A stretch of 64,000 nt of DNA from Orbus hercynius (GTDB taxonomy: Bacteria; Pseudomonadota; Gammaproteobacteria; Enterobacterales; Orbaceae): positions 1,113,955 to 1,177,954 of the forward strand of contig NZ_RBWY01000001.1 of assembly GCF_003634275.1 (NCBI RefSeq). The letters are read 5' to 3'. Each line of letters opens with the position of its first letter. The stretch's first letter is position 1. Below are positions 27,156 through 36,917 of the stretch, piece after piece. The position numbers and the translations under genes were made by a program. Under the pieces are notes generated by a model. That model did no database searches. It had not been told where the DNA came from and worked only from the letters and a program-made list of their open reading frames with translations.

Positions 27156-27917
27156 TTATATAGTCTTAACAAAATTTTCAATATGCACTCGTCTACGATT
27201 GACGAAATATGCAATCGCTGTTTCAGTTATCGCAACAAAGATTAACAGGCCCCAAATAACAATAATCGGCATCAAAATAATCATCATTATTTGATTAACA
27301 TAAAAAACAATAATTTTTAATATTACATCACTGATAAATAATTGCGATAATTTAACAGTGAAAACTTCATCTACCAATTTTCGATCTAATCCACTCATGT
27401 TTGAAATCTTATCTTTCAAATTTGATTTGATATAATTAAATGCAGCTGGCGACGCTATAGCATCTAGCATCAACTGGTTAATAGCTAGCCCATCTTGAGG
27501 TGTAAATTGTAGTTTGGATACCATTATTGTCTGAATATCATACACTATATCATCAAGTGATTTAGTGAAGTTTTGATTGGAATCATCGACTAACTCAACA
27601 GTAATATCAAAATTACTATCAACGATCGATTGTATCGATGCTTGATATAAAGGGAGTTTTTCAACCATTTGATCTCTAGCGCTAATTACTGCGCCATAAA
27701 TGCTACCAAAAAAAAGACAGGTAAGGGGAATAAGCAAAAAATAACTACACGCTAAACACCTAAGAAATTTATAACGACGCTTAACTAACACCAACTTTTT
27801 TAATATGATTAATAAAAGCAATGAGATAAAACAACATAAAAGACCCGTTTTTATTCCATCCCAAATTAACAATATCACATTAAAATAGTGAGAAAAATAC
27901 ATAAAATACTCACTCAT
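27156..27917 (-). CDS. Hypothetical membrane protein downstream of creC
   Basis: I do not recognise this 253-residue protein. It has two membrane segments near the N-terminus (about 15-45 and 52-78), a soluble loop of some 120 residues (80-200) rich in I, D and Q, and one or two long segments near the C-terminus (about 203-238), ending in a basic tail. A good Shine-Dalgarno (AAGG at six bases) supports the ATG at 27917. It lies 85 bases downstream of the exported protein at 28003-28692, in the place where E. coli has creD after creC, but it has no resemblance to CreD, which is larger. It may belong to the same transcript as creC. Confidence 0.6.
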   Translation of the reverse strand: MSEYFMYFSHYFNVILLIWDGIKTGLLCCFISLLLLIILKKLVLVKRRYKFLRCLACSYFLLIPLTCLFFGSIYGAVISARDQMVEKLPLYQASIQSIVDSNFDITVELVDDSNQNFTKSLDDIVYDIQTIMVSKLQFTPQDGLAINQLMLDAIASPAAFNYIKSNLKDKISNMSGLDRKLVDEVFTVKLSQLFISDVILKIIVFYVNQIMMIILMPIIVIWGLLIFVAITETAIAYFVNRRRVHIENFVKTI

Positions 27918-28002
27918 ACCTTACCTTATTATTTTTAATTATTATGTGTTAATAAACGCAATCTCACTTTGGGATTTTTTTTCCACACACTGATAAAAAC
28001 AG

Positions 28003-28692
28003 CTATTTAAACGATCTCATTAAATGATTATATTGATTATCAATATCTGTCATTAAAGCGCAGATAGACTCATCAAATTGTTGTAAAGAAACTTTCTGTG
28101 TTTTCCATTCTTCTTTGGCAATTTTTTTGATTCCCGAGTAATTCTTAAACACATCAAAGTGTAAAATACTGTTGCCTAATATTTTATAAAATACCTTCTT
28201 ACTAATCGCTTCACCGTCTGTTTTTAAATTATTGAAAGGTTGATAATAAAAATAAGTCACGCCATCTTTTGTGATAATCGCTTGATGCAATAAAGCAAGG
28301 AGCTGGTTATATAAACTCCTTAAATTACTGAGCAGTTCGCTTTTATTGCCTAATTTATCTCGAATTGCTTGTGCAAAAACGGCATTAACTTGGTTAAGCT
28401 CAGCAACTGATCTTAGCTCATAATCCGCCATGTTTGTGCGTAAAAAAGCTTGGAATTGCTTGGCATCTTGTTGTACTGCCGGCGTAAGGGGTAAAGTTAT
28501 ATTATTACGTGTCACAGCACCAGATGGTGTAATCAAAACGTCGTTTTGTTGATTAACAATTTCAACAAAGCCTTGTTCAATAACAATATCATAAGATGGT
28601 TTAACCAAACACTCTTTGGTTTTTGCCAACACGGTATTGGCAGATAAACATCCCCAAATAATTAATCCACAGAATAACAATTTTTTTAACAT
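28003..28692 (-). CDS. Exported protein, possibly DUF2884 (YggN-like)
   Basis: A 229-residue secreted or periplasmic protein. The signal peptide is clear: MLKK, a hydrophobic core LLFCGLIIWGCLSANTV and the cleavage site LAK. The body contains VEIVNQQNDVLITPSGAVT followed by ITLPLTPAVQQDAKQFQAFLR, which resembles the start of the DUF2884/YggN family, then long helices with few gaps. The similarity is weak and was judged by eye. The ATG at 28692 has AAGG about nine bases upstream. It begins 15 bases after the creC stop, so it is almost certainly in the creC transcript. Function unknown. Confidence 0.6.
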   Translation of the reverse strand: MLKKLLFCGLIIWGCLSANTVLAKTKECLVKPSYDIVIEQGFVEIVNQQNDVLITPSGAVTRNNITLPLTPAVQQDAKQFQAFLRTNMADYELRSVAELNQVNAVFAQAIRDKLGNKSELLSNLRSLYNQLLALLHQAIITKDGVTYFYYQPFNNLKTDGEAISKKVFYKILGNSILHFDVFKNYSGIKKIAKEEWKTQKVSLQQFDESICALMTDIDNQYNHLMRSFK

Positions 28693-28707
28693 CAAAATTA
28701 ACCTTAT

Positions 28708-30177
28708 TTATGAAGAAGCAATTTTAATCATTAACATCACTCTAGTACCTTGTCTGTCAGAGCGGTTCTCAATCACAATTTTACCATGGTGAATCACAAT
28801 AACCTCTTTGACAAAAGAGAGGCCTAAACCACTGCTTTTCCCCTTATTCAAGCGCGGTAATGAATAAAATCGCTCATAAATTCGGTTAATCGCATACTCG
28901 GGAATACCTGTTCCAGTATCTTTAATTTCGATCATATAGTACTCGTCAGCAACCATTGTGCTAATTTCAATCGTGCCTTCTCGCGGGGTAAAATCTAACG
29001 CATTACTCAAAATATTACTGAGCGCCTGAGTTAACAAAAACTTATCGCCCATTATATTGGTGTCATCGATTTGATACGTTTTCAATTCAATTTCTAATGA
29101 CTGAGCTTCAATGATCTTATTCTCAACCACTTGCTCAATCAGCTCACGCATATTGACTAATTGAAAATGTAAGCCGACGCGACTTTCCAATCGTACAAGC
29201 TGTAGCATACGCTCAATGAGAATGGTCATTCGCTCTGTCTGCTGATCGATATTAGTTAAAAAACGCGCTTGAGTTTCATTAATTTTCTCAATCTTAGTTG
29301 GGTTTTGCCGTAATTTATCATTGGAATCTTGCAATATCTCGGTTGCTGCTCGTATTGAAGATAATGGACTTTTTAGCTCGTGTGCTAAAGTATGAACATA
29401 TTTTTCAATATAATCTTTACCATCGAGTTTCAAGCGCATATTTTCCAATGCATTAGCCAATAATTTTAATTCAGGCGATGCCAGTTTAGGTAATGTGGTA
29501 TCTTCACGATTTGAAACCTGCTTGGCATAATTAAGCAGCACATTTATCGCACGATTAATCCACCATATAATAAAAATACCAATTAATAACGCCACGCTAA
29601 TAAGAATCGCACCGCCAAATAAAATTCGCTGTTCACCTTTATCAATAATCAACGACATAGTTTGATTAGGCTTTGATACACTTAATACCCCTGCTAACTC
29701 ACCATTAATATAAATCGGTGATGCCACATACATAACTGAGCTTGTTGGATCATCTGGATTATCTTTTGTGGTTCGCGCCCCATATTTACCTCGTAAAGTA
29801 AGATAAACATCATTCCAACGGGAATAATCTTTTCCTTCATCAAGATTCGCTGAGTCAAAAATCACAATTCCACGTTTATCGGTAATATATACACGATATG
29901 CCATTTGTGTTTTAATTATGCCATCTATATTTGCTTGAATTGGTGTTTTATCAATATTTTTAAACGCCTGCCCAAACGGACTATTCTTTATATTTTCTAA
30001 TGTTTTTAACTCTTGTGAAACGATAGTTGCCAACAGTGCAGAAGTATCAATTAACATACCTTCTGTCACACGTCTAACGGTTGGCTTAACTTCCTTCAAA
30101 AAAATAGTAAACACTAAATAACATGCCAAAATTGCAACTAATATATAACCAAATAACAGTTGTAAACCAATACGCAT
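28708..30177 (-). CDS. creC: Sensor histidine kinase CreC
   Basis: CreC is the inner-membrane kinase of the CreBC two-component system, which responds to carbon source and growth in minimal medium. The 489 residues match E. coli CreC (474): MRIGLQLLFGYILVA, the conserved KEVKPTVRRVTEGMLIDT, the periplasmic DYSRWNDVYLTLRGKYGART and SSVMYVASPI, a second membrane segment (187-207), HAMP, the H box LAHELKSPLSS with H266, the N box and G boxes DTGTGIPEY and SGLGLSFVKE. All catalytic motifs look intact. It starts 12 bases after the creB remnant, which no longer codes for a receiver; the phosphate acceptor of this kinase is therefore unclear. Confidence 0.93.
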   Translation of the reverse strand: MRIGLQLLFGYILVAILACYLVFTIFLKEVKPTVRRVTEGMLIDTSALLATIVSQELKTLENIKNSPFGQAFKNIDKTPIQANIDGIIKTQMAYRVYITDKRGIVIFDSANLDEGKDYSRWNDVYLTLRGKYGARTTKDNPDDPTSSVMYVASPIYINGELAGVLSVSKPNQTMSLIIDKGEQRILFGGAILISVALLIGIFIIWWINRAINVLLNYAKQVSNREDTTLPKLASPELKLLANALENMRLKLDGKDYIEKYVHTLAHELKSPLSSIRAATEILQDSNDKLRQNPTKIEKINETQARFLTNIDQQTERMTILIERMLQLVRLESRVGLHFQLVNMRELIEQVVENKIIEAQSLEIELKTYQIDDTNIMGDKFLLTQALSNILSNALDFTPREGTIEISTMVADEYYMIEIKDTGTGIPEYAINRIYERFYSLPRLNKGKSSGLGLSFVKEVIVIHHGKIVIENRSDRQGTRVMLMIKIASS

Positions 30178-30188
30178 ATATCTTTGCC

Positions 30189-30780
30189 CTATAAAATAGT
30201 TAAAGAATATCCTAATCCTCTGTGTGTTAATATTAGCAGATGATAAGGTGCATTCATCGCCATTAGTTTTTGTCTTATTATTTTAATATGTTTATCAATC
30301 GAACTTTTCGTTAACGCTAAATTATCTTGCCAAACGAGTTCCATCAATAATACTTTCGAGAAAACACAGTTAGGTGAGTGAATAAATATTGCCAATAACC
30401 AATATTCATAACGCGTTGAACTTAATCCCTTGTTATCATAACGAATAAATACGAATTCTTCATCTAATATACACTGCCCTATATGTAAATTTATCGTCAC
30501 TTTTATTGTGTCACATTTCTGCTAAGCACGATGTTCGCCATGATGACGATCAAAAATATCGTTGGAAACTATTCTTTAAAAAAGTTCATTTTTTATCAAT
30601 TCAAATCCAACAATATTGTACTATTTAGCATCTAGACTCATAATTTGGTAATCTTTCTAGGTTACCTGTGCTTATAACAGCAATTCCTTACACAAATTAG
30701 TACACGTTATAATTAGTAATTTCATGTACATAAATCAGTATATCTGCTATTTCTACCCTATTCTCAATGACCCAAACACG
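30189..30780 (-). pseudogene. creB: creB response regulator, decayed receiver domain
   Basis: The DNA-binding half survives: an uninterrupted 103-codon frame from a GTG at 30500 reads as the CreB winged helix, with STRYEYWLLAIFIHSP, SIDKHIKIIRQKL and THRGLGYSL (E. coli CreB: THRGMGYSL). The receiver half is broken. From 30780 the frame reads RVWVIENRVEIADILIY, against TVWLVEDEQGIADTLVY at the start of E. coli CreB, then meets several stop codons; the rest is barely readable. Even in the readable part the acidic pocket EDE has become ENR. No start codon or ribosome binding site is seen for either part. A stand-alone effector domain from GTG 30500 remains possible but has no Shine-Dalgarno. Confidence 0.85.
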
Positions 30781-30923
30781 ATCACTATTGTCAGTTTGAG
30801 TATTGTATAACAAAGTCAGTTAAAAATGTAGCTGCTTGAATCTACTAACAATATTACGTGACTAATGTCACATATTATGACTTTGAAACTATTATAATCA
30901 AATTAAGTTATCAAGTATTAGCT
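30781..30923. other. Gap between the creB remnant and mscM
   Basis: Together with the unreadable part of creB (30501-30699), these bases make 423 bases without an intact gene. The stretch is AT-rich. I see no terminator after mscM and no direct repeat of TTCAC with six-base spacing, the CreB target in E. coli. Confidence 0.4.
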
Positions 30924-33566
30924 TTAAACGCTACCGGCAGTATATACACGCCTTGAACTTTTTCGACCTAAGGATTCGAGATTAGTTTGTAATGGTGGAA
31001 ATGGTAATATTAACTGATGCTTGCGATATTGCTCAATAATAAGTTGTTGAATTTCACTACGAATTGGCATACGGTAAGACATTTCAGCAGCGAAGATACG
31101 TAGCTCATACAGCTGAATCCCTTCTTGAATATCAACTAAAAAAGCCTGTGGCTCAGGATCTTCAAGAACATATTCACACTCTTTTGCAACTTGTTTCAAA
31201 ATGGCAATGATTAAATTACTATCAGCATCGATTGTTGCAGGAATCGTCAAGACTATTCGAGTTATTGCATCCGATAATGACCAGTTAACAAGCTGCTCGG
31301 TAACAAATGCTTTATTTGGCATAACGATTTCTTTACGATCCCAGTCAACAATTGTTGTGGCGCGAGTATTAATTTTACTTATTGTGCCGGTTAAATCTCG
31401 GATCGTAACAGTATCACCTATACGCACGGGTTTTTCAAATAACATGATCAGACCGGATATAAAATTAGCAAAAATCTCTTGTAAACCAAAACCTAGTCCC
31501 ACCCCTAATGCTGCAATAAGCCATTGAATTTTAGCCCAGTCAATACCGATAAATGAAAAAGCACTCATACAACCAATCATTAAAATAACATATTTAGTAA
31601 TAGTTGAAATGGCATAGCCTGTGCCAGGCTTCAAATCTAAATGCTGTAAGATGCCGAGTTCTAATAATGCAGGTAAGTTTTTTACCAGCTGCACAGTAAT
31701 TGTAATAACCAATATTGCAATAAAAACTGAACTTAATGTAATATATTGTTCGATTTCAACCCCATTGATGACAGACTTAGAACCCCATAACTTAATGTTA
31801 TCCATAAAGGCAAAAGCCGAGTGTAACTCCGACCATAATAAAATCATACTAATTAAAGCGACCATCACGATAATTGAACGGACTAGATGCAAGGATTGTG
31901 CACTGATCGTATCAAGATCAATCACTGGCTCATCAATACTATCAGCCGGATTATTCGATTGCACAGTTTGGTTAGTATCTTCAACTTTGTTACGCTGCGC
32001 TAAGCGTTCAAGACGTCGCTGCTTAGCACGTTCAAATTCGATTCGGCGCTTTTGTATCCACATCCAACGGCGAATCATAAAGTAAATAACAAGCAGCAAT
32101 AGCCAAATCACCACCGATGCTTCAAGCCTGGCAAGTAGTGCTTGTGCCGTTGATAAATAACCAAGACAAGCTGCAATGATGGCAACCCAAGGCGCGCTAA
32201 GTAGCATGATCCATAAAATACGACTAAATAGGTTATCGCCAGAGCCCTTTTTATCAATATACAGTGGCACACCAGCGCGATGAATAGCGTTAGTCATAAA
32301 GACCAATGCTAAACACAGTAAAATAAACCCTAACCGACCGATAGTTGCCGCAAATTGGCGATTATTATATTGATCAAATCCCATCACAATCATAACGAGA
32401 GGTATCACAACCCAGACCGATAATTGATAATATTTCATGGCGGAACGAACACGAAACTCTGGCCATCCAAAATGCGTAATAAATAGTCCATTAGGCGACG
32501 CAAACTGAGCACTTATCATAAATGCCCAAAGAATAGGTGCAGCAGCATTAAGGCCATATCCTAAGGCAACAGCGACGGGATAATCCCAATCAGCCTGAAG
32601 TGAGTAGCCAATAATTCCCCATAAAATAGGGATTGGTAATGCCATTAGCAACGAGTAAAGTACAACGCGTAAAGTCAGAGAAAAACTATCTTGTGTCACT
32701 TTACCAACGCGAGAAGCGGTTAGCTCTAAGTACTGGTGATAGCGAGCTTTACTTTTAAAATACACGACAACTAATGCTAAAGAAAACACCAACAGTAATA
32801 AGGTCAGCGGCGTTTGAATTAGCTCAAGGCCAGCATGGTATAACTGTGATAATGTATCGACAGAAAAAACCACAAACACCACATCTTTTGCAAGTTGCAC
32901 CGGCGATGAGGTATTAATCGGATTAACATCGGCAACCCAGAAAAAATATCGGTGAGCGGCATCGTTAACTTCATCAATGACATTAATCAACTGTTTATTG
33001 GCAATTTTTAATTTCGTTAATTCTAGAATAACTGTATCGCAACCTGAAATTAACGTTTTTAGCAATTCACCTTGCTCACGCAGTAAACGACGATACTGTA
33101 TCAGCTCGGGATTACTAAGTGATAAGTTGGCTAGATCAGGATAATCGTTAATATCATCAAGTTGGGTGTTATAACTCAGTTGCTGTACTTTAGTTTCAGC
33201 AATGCTGGCGTCAAGTGGTTGAGACTTTGGTTTTTCAGGTAGGCGTAATAATTGTTGGCGTAATGTTTCCCCTAGTGCGGTTGAAAAACTAAGCCACTCG
33301 CCTTGTTCGTCGAGTGTTGCCAACGTATTTTGTACATGAGAGATTTGCGAGGAAATGGTATTTTGTTCATCATTAATCAATGACACTTGTGCCTTTTGAC
33401 TAGCGATATTGTCTCTCAGATCATTATTTTGTTTAGTGAGTTGCGTGATAACCACTGTCAGATCATTGTTATTTTCAATTACTGGTGCTTGATCCGCATA
33501 AGCGTTAATTGAACTAAAACAAATTAAACTCAGTACAATCGAACAGATAATATGACGCAACTGCAT
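30924..33566 (-). CDS. mscM: MscS-family mechanosensitive channel, MscM (YjeP) type
   Basis: A large MscS-type channel of 880 residues that releases solutes on hypo-osmotic shock. A signal peptide (to about residue 25) is followed by a periplasmic coiled-coil region (30-250), several membrane helices (about 260-640) and the MscS core: the pore helix ALGVGLGFGLQEIFANFISGLIMLFEKPVRIGDTV, described by its positions at about 700-735, then the beta domain with NTRATTIVDWDRKEIVMPN. E. coli MscM has 1107 residues, so the periplasmic part is about 200 residues shorter here. It follows psd by five bases, the same pairing as in E. coli, which favours MscM over MscK. Confidence 0.87.
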   Translation of the reverse strand: MQLRHIICSIVLSLICFSSINAYADQAPVIENNNDLTVVITQLTKQNNDLRDNIASQKAQVSLINDEQNTISSQISHVQNTLATLDEQGEWLSFSTALGETLRQQLLRLPEKPKSQPLDASIAETKVQQLSYNTQLDDINDYPDLANLSLSNPELIQYRRLLREQGELLKTLISGCDTVILELTKLKIANKQLINVIDEVNDAAHRYFFWVADVNPINTSSPVQLAKDVVFVVFSVDTLSQLYHAGLELIQTPLTLLLLVFSLALVVVYFKSKARYHQYLELTASRVGKVTQDSFSLTLRVVLYSLLMALPIPILWGIIGYSLQADWDYPVAVALGYGLNAAAPILWAFMISAQFASPNGLFITHFGWPEFRVRSAMKYYQLSVWVVIPLVMIVMGFDQYNNRQFAATIGRLGFILLCLALVFMTNAIHRAGVPLYIDKKGSGDNLFSRILWIMLLSAPWVAIIAACLGYLSTAQALLARLEASVVIWLLLLVIYFMIRRWMWIQKRRIEFERAKQRRLERLAQRNKVEDTNQTVQSNNPADSIDEPVIDLDTISAQSLHLVRSIIVMVALISMILLWSELHSAFAFMDNIKLWGSKSVINGVEIEQYITLSSVFIAILVITITVQLVKNLPALLELGILQHLDLKPGTGYAISTITKYVILMIGCMSAFSFIGIDWAKIQWLIAALGVGLGFGLQEIFANFISGLIMLFEKPVRIGDTVTIRDLTGTISKINTRATTIVDWDRKEIVMPNKAFVTEQLVNWSLSDAITRIVLTIPATIDADSNLIIAILKQVAKECEYVLEDPEPQAFLVDIQEGIQLYELRIFAAEMSYRMPIRSEIQQLIIEQYRKHQLILPFPPLQTNLESLGRKSSRRVYTAGSV

Positions 33567-33571
33567 AAATA

Positions 33572-34423
33572 CTAAATCCTTTCTGCCATTTTTTGACCGA
33601 CGCGAGCAACGTATCCTTCTTTTAAATCGGCAATGAACTCAATACGATTGGGTGCAAACAATGTGATAACCGTTGAGCCGAGTTTAAAGCAGCCCATATC
33701 TTCGCCTTTTTCTACTTGCACTTCATTGTCTTGATAAGTCCAGCGCTTCATCACCCCTTCGCGTGGCGGGGTAACTACGCCAGCCCATTTTGTTTCAATA
33801 CTACCAACAATCGTTGCACCGACTAAAATCTGTACCACCGGTCCAAACTCAGTATCAAATAAACAAATAACCCGTTCATTACGCGCAAAAATATTGGGAA
33901 TATTTTCGGTTGTTGCTTTATTTACCGAGAAAAGAGAACCCGGTACGTAAATCATCTCTTTTAATGTTCCCTTACAAGGTGTATGAAAACGGTGATAATT
34001 ACTTGGTGCTAAATAAGTGGTTACATAAGCGCCATTTTTAAATGTTTCAATCATTTCGCTATGGCACGCAACTAGCGATTCAAGGGTATAAATATGCCCT
34101 TTCGCTTGCAATAACACATTTTCTTGGATTGTGCCAAATTGACTAATCACACCATCAGCCGGCATCACAATGCTATCTTCTGCTTGATCAATTGGCCGTA
34201 CGTCATCAGCTAGCTCTCTAGCAAAAAAATCATTAAATGTTTTATACGCATCAGCTTTATCATATTTAGCTTCATCCATATTAATTTTATAAAGTTTAAT
34301 AAAACCGTTAATCATCCCTGTTGTCATAAATCCAAGTTGCTTACTCGCTAACCATCCAAATAGGCTGGTTAACAACTGCTTGGGTAAAAGATATTGAATC
34401 ATTGCTTTTATATGGTTTAACAT
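33572..34423 (-). CDS. psd: Phosphatidylserine decarboxylase proenzyme
   Basis: Psd makes phosphatidylethanolamine from phosphatidylserine at the inner membrane. The self-cleavage site LGST, which creates the pyruvoyl group, is in [14 protein letters not shown] near the C-terminus. Other conserved stretches are [43 protein letters not shown] and [18 protein letters not shown]. It has 283 residues; the E. coli protein (322) has an additional acidic tail past the core. It precedes mscM by five bases. Confidence 0.97.
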   Translation of the reverse strand: MLNHIKAMIQYLLPKQLLTSLFGWLASKQLGFMTTGMINGFIKLYKINMDEAKYDKADAYKTFNDFFARELADDVRPIDQAEDSIVMPADGVISQFGTIQENVLLQAKGHIYTLESLVACHSEMIETFKNGAYVTTYLAPSNYHRFHTPCKGTLKEMIYVPGSLFSVNKATTENIPNIFARNERVICLFDTEFGPVVQILVGATIVGSIETKWAGVVTPPREGVMKRWTYQDNEVQVEKGEDMGCFKLGSTVITLFAPNRIEFIADLKEGYVARVGQKMAERI

Positions 34424-34488
34424 TTGGGTTTAGCTCTCTTTTGCTATTAATTGATTGATTGTACTATATTCGATTACCTAAAGAATAA

Positions 34489-35883
34489 TTATTCGTCATC
34501 AAAATAATCTGATGAGTTGGCATAATTATCAAAACGTGACCATTGGCCTTGAAATTTTAACCGAACTTTACCTATTGGACCATTACGTTGTTTACCTAAA
34601 ATAATCTCGGCAATGCCCTTATGCTCTGATGCTTCATTGTAAACTTCATCACGATAAATAAACATAATAACGTCGGCATCTTGCTCAATTGAGCCCGACT
34701 CACGTAAGTCAGAGTTAACCGGCCTTTTATCCGCTCGCTGCTCAAGACTTCGATTTAACTGTGATAGCGCAACGACAGGCACCTGCAGTTCCTTAGCTAA
34801 AGCTTTTAGTGAGCGCGAGATCTCGGCAATCTCTAAGGTGCGGTTTTCGCTCATATTCGGTACCCGCATTAGTTGCAAGTAATCGACCATAATCATGCTA
34901 AGGCCACCGTGTTCTCGATAAATACGTCTCGCTCTTGAACGCAGCTCCATTGGAGTTAATCCCGATGAGTCATCGATATACATATTTTTCTTTTCAAGCA
35001 AGATCCCCATCGTACTTGAAATACGCGCCCAATCATTATCATCTAACTGCCCGGTTCGAATTTTTGTCTGATCAACACGCGATAATGAGGCTAACATACG
35101 CATCATGATCTGTTCTGCAGGCATCTCTAAGCTGAAAATAAGCACGGGCTTTTCTTGCATCATTGCCGCATTTTCACACAAGTTCATGGCAAAAGTTGTT
35201 TTACCCATCGATGGCCTTGCCGCAACGATAATCAAATCTGAGCGCTGTAACCCAGCGGTCTTTTTATCTAAATCGACAAAACCCGTTGAAACGCCCGTTA
35301 CCCCATCATGCGGTTTTTGAAACAACTCTTCTATCTTAGCCACAGTATCTTCAAGTACTGATGTAATACTTTTCGGTCCAACACCTTGTTTAGCTCTATG
35401 CTCAGCGATTTGAAATATTTTGGTTTCAGCTAAATCAAGAATATCTTCACTACTACGTCCTTCCGTTGCATAACAGCTATCGGCAATTTCGTTTGATGAA
35501 CTAATTAACTCTCGCAATATCGCTTGCTGGCGAATGATATCAGTATAGGCAACAACATTAATCGCACTCGGCGTGTTTTTAGACAGTTCAGCTAGATAAG
35601 CAAATCCACCAACATCGCTTAAAATATCTTTGCTATCCAAACTTTCAGATAACGTGATTAAGTCAATTGGCACACCTTTACCAACTAAATTTAACATTTC
35701 GGCAAATATCATTTGATGATGGCGAGAATAAAAATCTCTAGCGGTGATCGTTTCAGACACACGATCCCAGCGCTGATTATCAATCATCAAGCTACCAAGC
35801 ACCGCTTGCTCTGCCTCTATTGAATGCGGTGGTACTTTTAAGTTTTGTACCATTTTATCTTGTTTATTAGGTCTATTTGCCAT
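34489..35883 (-). CDS. dnaB: Replicative DNA helicase DnaB
   Basis: The hexameric helicase of the replication fork. Of 464 residues (471 in E. coli), 1-170 form the N-terminal domain (PPHSIEAEQAVLGSLM), then a linker, then the RecA-like core with Walker A AARPSMGKTT, MIMVDYLQL as Walker B, and the DnaB motif QLNRSLEQRADKRP followed by DLRESGSIEQDADVIMFIYRDE. No intein is present. The ATG at 35883 has a weak ribosome binding site. It lies 38 bases after an unknown membrane protein gene and upstream of psd; this neighbourhood is not that of E. coli. Confidence 0.98.
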   Translation of the reverse strand: MANRPNKQDKMVQNLKVPPHSIEAEQAVLGSLMIDNQRWDRVSETITARDFYSRHHQMIFAEMLNLVGKGVPIDLITLSESLDSKDILSDVGGFAYLAELSKNTPSAINVVAYTDIIRQQAILRELISSSNEIADSCYATEGRSSEDILDLAETKIFQIAEHRAKQGVGPKSITSVLEDTVAKIEELFQKPHDGVTGVSTGFVDLDKKTAGLQRSDLIIVAARPSMGKTTFAMNLCENAAMMQEKPVLIFSLEMPAEQIMMRMLASLSRVDQTKIRTGQLDDNDWARISSTMGILLEKKNMYIDDSSGLTPMELRSRARRIYREHGGLSMIMVDYLQLMRVPNMSENRTLEIAEISRSLKALAKELQVPVVALSQLNRSLEQRADKRPVNSDLRESGSIEQDADVIMFIYRDEVYNEASEHKGIAEIILGKQRNGPIGKVRLKFQGQWSRFDNYANSSDYFDDE

Positions 35884-35921
35884 ATTTCAATCACATCAAA
35901 TTTTCTATAATTCTATCACTT

Positions 35922-36881
35922 TTATTGCGCAGTTGCATTAAACCCAGAACTGAAGTAACGTTTGGTACAGACTCTGGCAATAAAAAATACGAATACACAT
36001 TGTATAAAGATCTCGAACAACACAATCAATAACATTAATTTCTGGTTCAACACAAAATAGTGATAAGGTATTTTTGTGATAATAAATGCCGTCAGCCCAG
36101 CAATAACTATGATAGCAACAGCTGACACAATAAGGACTAACACAGTACTTTTAATCATTTTGGCTATTTGCAAAGAATCAAAAGCATAGTCAAAGCATGT
36201 TCTGACGACAAAAACTAACATCAATATAAAGATCATGCTAAAGACTAAAAACCAAAGCATAGCTTGATAAGCACTATTGTCTTGGTTATGTGATAACAGA
36301 CTAAACACTAACGGCACTAAAAATAATGAACTCATCGAAATAAATAGCAGTATAAAAAGTGTCAAATGTATTTTAGCGCTATTGGATTGCTGCAATAATT
36401 TTTGATTAATATTACGGTTAAACATATTTTTAAACCCCATCACGGCCCAAAAACAAATTAAACCAATGACAATATATTTTGCTAACGCAATCACAAATTG
36501 ATAGCTAAACATCAATATCGAATCATAATACTGAGCGATGTTCGACAGATAAAACTGAATAAATATTGGCGTAATAAAGTGGTTAAATAAGAAAACCACG
36601 ATATTTATAGTTAGCGCAATCAATATAAGCAGCAACACGTTTTTTGTGGTCAGTTCATTAACGGCATAACTATATAAACTGCATGCTAAAATGACAATAA
36701 GTAATAACAAATTTGGGATCTGAGCAACACTAAAACCGATGAAAACAGCCATCGATTGTGAATAACTATTCATCAGATCATTGGTGCGAATAAATATCAT
36801 GCCAAACGTGATGATAAGTCCCATTAGCCAGTATGCAAAAGCTAGCAGTAAGGGTAATTTAAAAAAAGAGGCTTTTTTCAT
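35922..36881 (-). CDS. Hypothetical multi-pass membrane protein
   Basis: I do not recognise this 319-residue protein. It has about eight hydrophobic segments (near 10-30, 44-65, 75-100, 128-150, 170-195, 205-228, 245-268 and 282-305) separated by short loops, few charges and no signal peptide. The second of two adjacent ATGs (36881) has AGGA five bases upstream and is the likely start. It begins 37 bases after murJ and ends 38 bases before dnaB, in a run of same-strand genes from the LOG gene to mscM. It has no domain I can name. Base composition resembles its neighbours, so recent transfer is not suggested. Confidence 0.6.
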   Translation of the reverse strand: MKKASFFKLPLLLAFAYWLMGLIITFGMIFIRTNDLMNSYSQSMAVFIGFSVAQIPNLLLLIVILACSLYSYAVNELTTKNVLLLILIALTINIVVFLFNHFITPIFIQFYLSNIAQYYDSILMFSYQFVIALAKYIVIGLICFWAVMGFKNMFNRNINQKLLQQSNSAKIHLTLFILLFISMSSLFLVPLVFSLLSHNQDNSAYQAMLWFLVFSMIFILMLVFVVRTCFDYAFDSLQIAKMIKSTVLVLIVSAVAIIVIAGLTAFIITKIPYHYFVLNQKLMLLIVLFEIFIQCVFVFFIARVCTKRYFSSGFNATAQ

Positions 36882-36917
36882 CATTTTCCTTAATATCGTT
36901 ATTAATTAAGCGTAAAT

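Noticed and set aside
30189..30500. Stand-alone winged-helix regulator as an intact gene
   Set aside because: The receiver remnant upstream and the lack of a start signal make a creB pseudogene the better description; the stand-alone option is kept as a possibility in the creB entry.
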